From: Fidelibacterota bacterium
GTDB lineage: Bacteria; Pseudomonadota; Alphaproteobacteria; Rhodospirillales; Rhodospirillaceae
Length of the DNA: 64,000 nucleotides
Reading direction: 5' to 3'
NCBI GenBank assembly: GCA_947476625.1
Contig: CANJRA010000001.1
Span: 372,001-436,000, forward strand
Shown here in pieces: positions 57,586 to 64,000 of the stretch (the stretch's first letter is position 1; each line of letters opens with the position of its first letter). The notes under the pieces were generated by a model. That model did not search any database, had not been told where the DNA came from, and saw nothing but the letters and a program-made list of their open reading frames with translations. The translations under genes and the position numbers were made by a program.

Positions 57586-59004
57586 CTAGTCGACGACCTT
57601 GCCCGGATTCATGAGATTCGCCGGGTCGATGGCCCGTTTCAAGCGGCGCATCAGATCCAGCTCGACCGGATCTTTATAGTGCTTCATCTCCTCGACCTTC
57701 AGTTGCCCGATGCCGTGTTCGGCCGAAATCGAGCCCTCCATGCCGACGACGATATCGTGGACAACGCGGTTCATCTCTTCCCAGCGTGCGAGGTAGCCGG
57801 CTTTATCCGCGCCGACAGGCTGCGAAATATTGAAATGGATGTTGCCGTCGCCGAGATGCCCAAACGGTACCGGGCGTGCGCCGGGAAAATGCTTGGCGAT
57901 GGCGGCCATACCCTCACTGATGAACTGCGGCACGCGCGATACCGGCACCGAGATGTCGTGCTTGATGCTGCCGCCCTCGTGTTTCTGGGCTTCGGACAGT
58001 GATTCACGGATGCGCCACAAGGCCTTTTGCCGTTCGCCGCTTTCGGCAATCACGGCATCGACGATAATACCTTCGGTGAACGCGGTCTCCAGCAGTGCGT
58101 CGAAACTGCCGCGCACGCTGACATCGGGCCGCGAACTCGAGAATTCAGTCAGGATGTACCAAGGGTGCGGTTCAGAGAACGGGTCGGTGACCCCGGCGAT
58201 GTGCTTTGCGCACATCTCTAAACCAATCCGCGGAATAAGTTCGAAAGCGGTAACGGCATCGCCCGACAAGGCGCGTGCACGGTTAAGCAGCGTCGTGGCG
58301 TCTTCGAGCTTTTCCAACGCACACAGCGCCGTAGCCACTTCGGTCGGGCGCGGGAAAAGTTTCAGCACCGCCGCCGTAATGATGCCCAGCGTGCCTTCCG
58401 AGCCAACGAACAAGTGCCGCAGCGCGTAACCGGTGTTGTCCTTGCCAAGTGCGCGCAGTCCGTTCCAGATGCGCCCGTCCGGCAGCACGACCTCAAGGCC
58501 CAGTACAAGATCGCGCGCGTTGCCGTAACGCAGAACGTTGATGCCGCCGGCGTTGGTGGCCAGATTGCCGCCGATCTGGCAACTGCCTTCTGCCGCGAGG
58601 CTCAACGGAAACAGACAGCCGTGTTCTTCGGCGGCTTTTTGTACGTCGGCGAGAATACAGCCGGCCTCGACGGTGATGGTGAAGTTCATCGGGTCCACCG
58701 CGCGCACCTTATTCATGCGCCCGAGGCTAAGGATCACTTCGCTCGCGTCTTCATGGGGCGCGGCCCCGCCGCATAAGCCGGTATTGCCGCCTTGCGGCAC
58801 GATCGGCAGACCCGCCGCCGCGCACGCGGTGACGATCTGGGCTACCTCTTCGGTCGCGCCGGGCCGTAGCACCAGCGCCGCCTTGCCGTGATAAAGCCCG
58901 CGCTCTTCATGCAGATAAGGCGCCATGGCGGAGGGGTCGGCAATGCAGGCAGATGGGCCAACAATTCCGGACAGACGATCGCGTAAATTTTGATCTAGGG
59001 GCAT
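57586..59004 (-). CDS. FAD-linked oxidase of the D-2-hydroxyglutarate/D-lactate dehydrogenase type
   Basis: The 472 residues contain a PCMH-type FAD-binding domain (IVPQGGNTGLCGGAAP, GGNLATNAGGINVLRYGNAR) and the C-terminal FAD_oxidase_C cap with SGERQKALWRIRES, FGHLGDGNIHFNI and SAEHGIGQLK, the latter two holding metal-binding His. This is the pattern of D-2-hydroxyglutarate and D-lactate dehydrogenases. The substrate cannot be settled by sight. It lies 37 bases after the Sua5-like gene on the same strand. Confidence 0.88.
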   Translation of the reverse strand: MPLDQNLRDRLSGIVGPSACIADPSAMAPYLHEERGLYHGKAALVLRPGATEEVAQIVTACAAAGLPIVPQGGNTGLCGGAAPHEDASEVILSLGRMNKVRAVDPMNFTITVEAGCILADVQKAAEEHGCLFPLSLAAEGSCQIGGNLATNAGGINVLRYGNARDLVLGLEVVLPDGRIWNGLRALGKDNTGYALRHLFVGSEGTLGIITAAVLKLFPRPTEVATALCALEKLEDATTLLNRARALSGDAVTAFELIPRIGLEMCAKHIAGVTDPFSEPHPWYILTEFSSSRPDVSVRGSFDALLETAFTEGIIVDAVIAESGERQKALWRIRESLSEAQKHEGGSIKHDISVPVSRVPQFISEGMAAIAKHFPGARPVPFGHLGDGNIHFNISQPVGADKAGYLARWEEMNRVVHDIVVGMEGSISAEHGIGQLKVEEMKHYKDPVELDLMRRLKRAIDPANLMNPGKVVD

Positions 59005-59041
59005 GGGTCTAAAATGCAGGAAGTTAGGTTTCAGTGCAATC

Positions 59042-59986
59042 TCAAGGCCGTGGGGCAGCGGCGCGTTTTAGGCGGTCGTTAATCGCTAAACCAATGCCGA
59101 CGTCTGGAATCGGTGCGACTGCGATGGCCTTATATCGCGCCGAATCGTCCAGCGCACGCATCATGGCGAAAAGATTAGCGGCGGCTTCCACCATATCCGC
59201 GCGCGCGCTGAGATTGAGCGCAGCACCCGCACATGTACCGAACCCCAACCACGCTTCACCCGGCCGGGCCTCGGCCGCGTTCAAGCGCATCGGCAAGCCC
59301 GGCGCGTAATGACTGGCAAGCTGGCCCGGCGATGTCGGCGCAGCCTGATCGCCGGTGATCACATCGACGGGCCCGATCACCGCTGCGATCTGCGCAGCCG
59401 TAATGGTGCCCGGACGTAAGATCGCCGCCGTGGATTTCGTCAAATCCAGCACGGTGGACTCCAAGCCCACGCGGCACGCGCCGCCGTCGATGATCAAATC
59501 GACTTTTTGCCCCAGAGAATCCCGCACATGAGCAGCCAAGGTCGGGCTGATGGAACCGGATGCATTTGCGCTGGGCGCGGCCAGTGGACGTTCCACACCG
59601 CGCAGCAGCGCTTGTGCCACCGGATGATCGGGCATGCGCACGGCGATACTGTCCAAGCCCGCCGACACCAGATCCGAAGCCGGGCAGTCATCCCGCCGCC
59701 GCAAGACCAACGTCAGCGGTCCGGGCCAAAAAGCCTGGGTGAGTTTGTCGAAGCGCGCATCGCAGTGGGCTAAAGCCGCGACCCATGTTTGGTCGGCGAC
59801 GTGCACGATCAACGGATTGAACGATGGCCGTCCCTTGGCCGCGAAAATCCGCGCCACCGCTTGGCCTTGCGTTGCGTCCGCGCCCAGGCCGTAAACGGTT
59901 TCGGTAGGAAACGACACCAGCCCTCCGCCGCGCAAAATGCGCGTGGCCGCGGCGATCGTTTCGGCGTTCGCGGGTTGCAGATTCAT
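59042..59986 (-). CDS. Sua5/YrdC/TsaC-type threonylcarbamoyladenylate synthase
   Basis: From ATG 59986 there are 314 residues; the frame is open to 60082 but the fold begins at this start. SFPTETVYGLGADATQGQ near residue 25 is the ATP/Thr-binding signature of YrdC. A C-terminal Sua5 domain (about residues 210-314) follows. The product, threonylcarbamoyl-AMP, is used for t6A37 modification of ANN-decoding tRNAs. It is divergent from pepA with 88 bases between. Confidence 0.93.
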   Translation of the reverse strand: MNLQPANAETIAAATRILRGGGLVSFPTETVYGLGADATQGQAVARIFAAKGRPSFNPLIVHVADQTWVAALAHCDARFDKLTQAFWPGPLTLVLRRRDDCPASDLVSAGLDSIAVRMPDHPVAQALLRGVERPLAAPSANASGSISPTLAAHVRDSLGQKVDLIIDGGACRVGLESTVLDLTKSTAAILRPGTITAAQIAAVIGPVDVITGDQAAPTSPGQLASHYAPGLPMRLNAAEARPGEAWLGFGTCAGAALNLSARADMVEAAANLFAMMRALDDSARYKAIAVAPIPDVGIGLAINDRLKRAAAPRP

Positions 59987-60074
59987 AATGCGGCCAACAT
60001 AGCGTCCGGCTTTGCTTTGTCTACTGCATGGCCTAGGGTATGCGCCTCTTTGAAATCTTTGCCGGATTTGCCCC

Positions 60075-61559
60075 ATGAACATCTCTTTCTCGAAAATCGC
60101 TCCCCCCTCTCAAGGTGTTGTTGTGTTCGGCATTCCCGACACCGGCAAGCTCGGCGCGGCGGCGGCGAAACTCGATAAGCAGACGCGCGGCGCCATAAGC
60201 CGCGCCGTGAAGGCGGCTGAATTCACCGGCAAGCGCGAGAAGACTTTCGCGATTTTTGTGCCCGAGGGCACGAAGCTGACACGTGTTGTGCTGGTCGGTC
60301 TCGGCAGCTTGAAGTCGCTCGACACAACCGCGGTCGAACGCATCGGCGCTGTGATTTATGACGCCGTAGCGAAAGACCCGGCGGTGACTGTGGTTCTGGA
60401 AGACAACGGCAGCGCCACCGATAATGCCGTGCTGGCGGCTTATCTTGCCGGCGGCATCGGGCTTAAGTCCTACCGCTTCACTAAATATCACACCAAGCGG
60501 GACAAAGATTCCGAGCCAAAGCTCAAAAACGTTGTTGTGCAATGCGCATCTCCGGCCGAAGCGAAGAAGGCCTATGTCGGTGTTTCCGCTGTCGTAGATG
60601 GCGTGTTTATCACGCGCGATCTCGTGACCGAACCGCCCAACGTTATCTACCCTGAATCGTTCGTCGCACGCGCGAAGGATCTGACCAAGGACGGCATCAA
60701 AGTCGAAGCGCTCGGCGAAGCCGCCATGAAAAAGCTCGGTATGGGCGCGTTGCTTGGCGTCGGCCAAGGCTCGCGGCGCGAGTCACAATTGCTGGTCATG
60801 CGCTACGACGGCGCCAAGGACAAAAACGCACCGCCGCTCGCCATCGTCGGCAAAGGCGTGTGCTTTGATTCCGGCGGCATCAGCCTGAAGCAACCCGCCG
60901 GCATGTGGGATATGAAGTGGGACATGGGCGGCGCGGGTATTGTCGTCGGTCTCATGCGTGCGCTCGCGCGCCGCAAGGCTAAGGTCAATGTCGTCGGCCT
61001 TTGCGGCCTCGTCGAGAATATGCCCGATGGCAATGCACAGCGTCCGGGCGATGTCGTCACCTCTATGTCGGGTCAGACCATTGAAGTCCTCAACACCGAC
61101 GCCGAAGGCCGTTTGGTGCTGGCCGATGTGCTCTGGTACGCGCAGCAACGCTTCAAACCCACAGCCATCGTCGATCTCGCGACGTTGACCGGCGCTATCA
61201 TCGCCGCCCTGTCGGATCACTATGCCGGCCTGTTCTCCAACAACGACGATCTCGCGGCAAAACTGACTCTTGCGGGCCAGGCCGTCAGCGAGCGTTTGTG
61301 GCGTCTGCCCATGGGCGACGAATACGACCGCGATCTGAAGTCGCCCATCGCCGACATGAAAAATATCGGCGGCGGCCGCGCGGGTGCCACGACGGCCGCG
61401 CAATTCCTGCAGCGCTTCATCAAGGATGTGCCCTGGGCGCACCTCGACGTCGCGGGTGTCGTCTGGAATGAAAAGCCCACGGCGCTCGCCGCCGGCGGCA
61501 GCACCGGTTACGGCGTGCGGCTGCTCAACCGCTTCATCGCCGACAACTACGAAAAGTGA
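60075..61559 (+). CDS. pepA: Leucyl aminopeptidase (M17)
   Basis: An aminopeptidase of 494 residues. The C-terminal catalytic domain has the metal-binding motifs GKGVCFDSGGISLKQ and NTDAEGRLVLADVL (the M17 signature), and a second metal-binding Asp is in KWDMGGAG. It releases N-terminal residues from peptides. In many alphaproteobacteria pepA is divergent from lptF; here 4.5 kb of other genes separates them. Confidence 0.96.
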   Translation: MNISFSKIAPPSQGVVVFGIPDTGKLGAAAAKLDKQTRGAISRAVKAAEFTGKREKTFAIFVPEGTKLTRVVLVGLGSLKSLDTTAVERIGAVIYDAVAKDPAVTVVLEDNGSATDNAVLAAYLAGGIGLKSYRFTKYHTKRDKDSEPKLKNVVVQCASPAEAKKAYVGVSAVVDGVFITRDLVTEPPNVIYPESFVARAKDLTKDGIKVEALGEAAMKKLGMGALLGVGQGSRRESQLLVMRYDGAKDKNAPPLAIVGKGVCFDSGGISLKQPAGMWDMKWDMGGAGIVVGLMRALARRKAKVNVVGLCGLVENMPDGNAQRPGDVVTSMSGQTIEVLNTDAEGRLVLADVLWYAQQRFKPTAIVDLATLTGAIIAALSDHYAGLFSNNDDLAAKLTLAGQAVSERLWRLPMGDEYDRDLKSPIADMKNIGGGRAGATTAAQFLQRFIKDVPWAHLDVAGVVWNEKPTALAAGGSTGYGVRLLNRFIADNYEK

Positions 61560-61856
61560 TTACTGTTTGGTGTTCGGCGTAATCTTGTACGCGTAGACCT
61601 GATCGGCGTTGCGCTTCAAAGAGTCATCGCCTTTGGCGCCCAGGTTGGTGAAGAACTCCGCCACGCCCGCCGCTTGAATTTCACTATCGGCCTCGCGGAA
61701 AAACCCCTTGTCGACGCCGTTCTTAAACTTGTGAACGTTGAACAGCTGGTTCTTGGCGTCCTCAGCAGTGCCGACGCACAACTACTTATACTTGCCGCCG
61801 TATTTCTGGATGAATTCCTGAAAATCGTTGAGGATTTCCGATTTGCTCTTGGACAT
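61560..61856 (-). pseudogene. Small conserved-looking protein with internal TAG
   Basis: ATG 61856 opens MSKSKSEILNDFQEF, and codon 25 is TAG (61782-61784) after GGKYK. The same frame then continues with LCVGTAEDAKNQLFNVHKFK for a total of 99 codons to TAA. The continuation is clearly protein-like and resembles small proteins of the type GGNYxxWYVGxAxDPxxRLF that I have seen without a name. No frameshift is involved. A start at GTG-like codons after the stop is unlikely to give a complete fold. It lies directly behind pepA, convergent. Confidence 0.6.
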
Positions 61857-62021
61857 GGTGGCGCGCTCTCTTTAAGCGAATGTAACTGCTCTAACATAAC
61901 CATAGGTTTCAGGAGTTCAATCGGCATTTTGATGACAAGCTGCGGGCTGGTCAGGTTTGCAATGGCGGGCGGCAGAGGCTAAACAGCGGCCCATTGAGGG
62001 AATTTGTACGGAGATTGTGTC

Positions 62022-63254
62022 TTGGCCACGCTCGTTCGTCCTTTTACAGGTTTACGTCCTGTGCCGGCTGCTGCCGCTGCCGTGGCTGCGCCGCCTTACG
62101 ATGTTCTCAACACCGAAGAAGCGCGCCAGCGCGCGGCCGGAAAGCCCAACAGCTTCCTGCATATCTCGAAGCCCGAAATCGACCTCACGGCCGATACCGA
62201 TCCTTACGCAGCTGCGGTTTACGCCAAGGGTGCCGAGAACCTGAAGCGTCTTGTGGACGGCGGCGTGCTCATCCGCGACACCAGCCCATACTATTATGTG
62301 TATCGCTTGAAGATGGGCGATCACGTGCAGACCGGTTTTGTCGCCGCCGCGTCGGTCGCGGCTTACGACATCAACCGCATCCGCAAACACGAATTCACGC
62401 GCCCCGATAAAGAGGACGATCGCGTCCGCCAGATCGAAGCGCTGGGTGCGCAAACCGGCCCCGTGCTGCTCGCCTACAAGGCCGACAAAGACGTCCAGGC
62501 CATCATTGAAGCCGCCGCGAAAAACGCGCCGCTTTATGACGTGACCGCCGATGACGGCATCGTGCACACCATTTGGCGTTTGGACGACAGCGCCGCCGCC
62601 GCGCGTTTGACCACACTAATCGACGCCATGAAGGCGCTCTATATCGCCGACGGTCATCATCGTTCTGCTGCGGCATCACGCGTCGCTGCCGCGCGGCGTG
62701 GTAGCGCTGCCAGCGATACGCAGGACTATTTCCTCGCGGTCGCTTTCCCGCACGATCAAATGCGCATCTTCGACTACAACCGCGTGATCAAGGATTTGAA
62801 CGGCCTGACGCCGGATGCGTTCCTCGCGAAGATCAAAGAGCGCTTTGATGTCACACCCGCAAGCGGCCAAGTAAAGCCCGACAAGCCGACACGCTTTGGC
62901 ATGTATCTCGGCGGTACGTGGTATCAGCTCGATATTCACAGCCAGCTGGTGCCGCAAAGCGATCCGGTCGCGCGTCTCGATGTCAGCCTGTTGCAGGATA
63001 ATCTGATCGCGCCGGTACTCGGCATCGTCGATCAGCGCCGCGACAAGCGTATTGATTTCGTCGGCGGTATTCGCGGTCTTGGCGAGTTGGAAAAGCGCGT
63101 CAATTCCGGCGAAATGAAAGTTGCCTTCTCGCTGCATCCGACGACCTTGGAGCAGCTGATGGCCGTCGCCGATGCCGATCAAGTGATGCCGCCGAAGTCG
63201 ACCTGGTTTGAACCCAAACTGGCCGACGGTCTTGTCAGTCACGTCATTGACTAA
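62022..63254 (+). CDS. DUF1015 family protein
   Basis: Of 410 residues, VRPFTGLRPVPAAAAAVAAPPYDV at the N-terminus (PPYDV being the family hallmark), YIADGHHRSAAASRVA and VDFVGG-like IDFVGGIRGL are the DUF1015 features. The function is unknown; the His-rich GHHR motif suggests a catalytic or metal site. I prefer TTG 62022, with GGAG 10 bases upstream, over TTG 62004. Its 3' end overlaps miaA by 8 bases. Confidence 0.87.
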   Translation: MATLVRPFTGLRPVPAAAAAVAAPPYDVLNTEEARQRAAGKPNSFLHISKPEIDLTADTDPYAAAVYAKGAENLKRLVDGGVLIRDTSPYYYVYRLKMGDHVQTGFVAAASVAAYDINRIRKHEFTRPDKEDDRVRQIEALGAQTGPVLLAYKADKDVQAIIEAAAKNAPLYDVTADDGIVHTIWRLDDSAAAARLTTLIDAMKALYIADGHHRSAAASRVAAARRGSAASDTQDYFLAVAFPHDQMRIFDYNRVIKDLNGLTPDAFLAKIKERFDVTPASGQVKPDKPTRFGMYLGGTWYQLDIHSQLVPQSDPVARLDVSLLQDNLIAPVLGIVDQRRDKRIDFVGGIRGLGELEKRVNSGEMKVAFSLHPTTLEQLMAVADADQVMPPKSTWFEPKLADGLVSHVID

Positions 63255-64000
63255 TCCCAAAGTCATTATCGTTGCCGGCCCGACTGCGGCCGGCAAATCC
63301 GCCTTGGCTCTGTCCATCGCCGAAGAGTTCGGCGGTGTGCTGATCAACGCCGATAGCCAGCAGCGGTACCGCGATTTGCGCATCCTCACCGCGCGGCCCT
63401 CGCCGGAAGAAAAAGCGCGCGCACCGCATCGCCTGTTCGGCGATCTCGGCCCCGACGATCTCGGCTCCGCCGCCGAGTGGGCGGAAAAAGCCGCAGCGGA
63501 AATAAACGCTGCCAACGGCAAGCTCCCCATTCTGGTTGGCGGCACCGGACTTTATTTCCGCGCGCTTACCGAGGGCCTCACCGAAATCCCACCGATTTCC
63601 GACGACGTGCGCGAGGCCACGCGCGCGCTCGGTGCTGCGATCGGCCCGGCGGATATGCACAGACGATTGAGCGCCCGCGATCCCGTTACGGCGGCACGCC
63701 TCAAGCCGGGTGATACGCAGCGCGTGCTGCGTGCCTGGGAAGTGCTAGAAGCCACCGGCAAACCGCTCAGCGCCTGGCACGAAACCCCGCCCGAACCGAT
63801 CCTCAAGGCGCCCACTTTCAACATTCTGGTATTGCCGCCCCGCGAACACGTTTACGCCGCCTGCGACGCGCGCTTGAAAGCCATGGTCGCCAATGGGGCT
63901 TTGGACGAGGTGAAGGCGCTGATGGGTTCGGGAATCGACTCCCGCAGCGGTGCCGGTAAAGCCCTGGGGGTTGCCGACCTTGCCGCCCACCTGCGCGGCG
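63247..64000 (+). CDS. miaA: tRNA dimethylallyltransferase MiaA (3' end outside window)
   Basis: About 251 residues are visible before the window ends. TTG 63247, overlapping the DUF1015 gene, is the first start for KVIIVAGPTAAGKSALALS, whose P-loop binds the prenyl donor. LINADSQQRYRDLRILTA is the DSxQxY substrate motif, and PILVGGTGLYFRAL is the family signature. MiaA adds dimethylallyl to A37 of tRNAs reading U-starting codons. With Sua5, two A37-modifying enzymes lie within 4 kb. Confidence 0.93.
   Translation, partial: MTNPKVIIVAGPTAAGKSALALSIAEEFGGVLINADSQQRYRDLRILTARPSPEEKARAPHRLFGDLGPDDLGSAAEWAEKAAAEINAANGKLPILVGGTGLYFRALTEGLTEIPPISDDVREATRALGAAIGPADMHRRLSARDPVTAARLKPGDTQRVLRAWEVLEATGKPLSAWHETPPEPILKAPTFNILVLPPREHVYAACDARLKAMVANGALDEVKALMGSGIDSRSGAGKALGVADLAAHLRG

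Noticed and set aside
12953-61856. Alternative genetic code as an explanation of the internal stops
   Set aside because: TAA, TAG and TGA all end intact essential genes in this window (for example purF, fabD and guaA).

Overview
The window is 64 kb of a GC-rich, densely packed chromosome from an alphaproteobacterium. Several conserved alphaproteobacterial blocks support this: ppx-rlmE-guaB-rsmB-guaA, dnaB-alr-mlaE-mlaF-radA-cvpA-purF-SDR, rpsF-rpsR-DUF2232-rplI, fabD-fabG-acpP-fabF-mltG, yicC-gmk, and lptF-lptD-surA-pdxA-rsmA. The style resembles Rhodospirillales or Micropepsales, but the genus cannot be fixed from sequence reading alone. Nearly all of it is housekeeping: purine synthesis, translation and rRNA modification, fatty-acid synthesis, envelope assembly, replication and repair.

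Layout. Positions 1-4000 are an accessory, decayed patch: the end of a TonB receptor, a 5'-truncated TPR-sulfotransferase gene, about 1 kb of phage-like debris, a truncated DUF1330-like gene and tRNA-Gln. Positions 4.1-12.6 kb carry ppx, rlmE, guaB, an rsmB-like methylase, guaA, a DUF2322-like gene and an ABC-F ATPase; a second, diverged copy of the guaA 3' end follows the ABC-F gene. Positions 13-19.3 kb hold an autotransporter broken by two in-frame stops, purT, a lone receiver domain, an Spx/ArsC-like protein, a possible 25-residue peptide gene, a DUF2794 gene and a small lipoprotein. Positions 19.6-25 kb hold yfgM-like, bamB, der and a Do-type protease. The dnaB-to-SDR operon runs on the minus strand from 33.9 to 25.3 kb. 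Positions 34-38 kb hold two related small membrane/coiled-coil proteins, uppP, and a WD40/CobW pair. Ribosomal, fatty-acid and peptidoglycan genes follow to 46 kb, then terC, yicC, gmk and the lptF-lptD-surA-pdxA-rsmA operon without lptG. The last part has an OmpA-family gene with a stop in its signal peptide, a D2HGDH-like oxidase, a Sua5-like gene, pepA, a small broken gene, a DUF1015 gene and the start of miaA.

Most interesting points. (1) The 3' end of guaA is duplicated on both sides of a 2-kb segment, as an integration scar would be. (2) Phage debris replaces the 5' ends of two neighbouring genes. (3) Three otherwise intact genes carry single premature stops without frameshifts, two of them surface proteins (the autotransporter has two stops); one further gene looks like a stop loss. 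(4) A 25-codon gene with a good ribosome binding site lies behind operator-like palindromes. (5) lptG is missing from its usual place. No CRISPR array, rRNA operon or defence system was seen. No database search was possible, so family names rest on recognised motifs.
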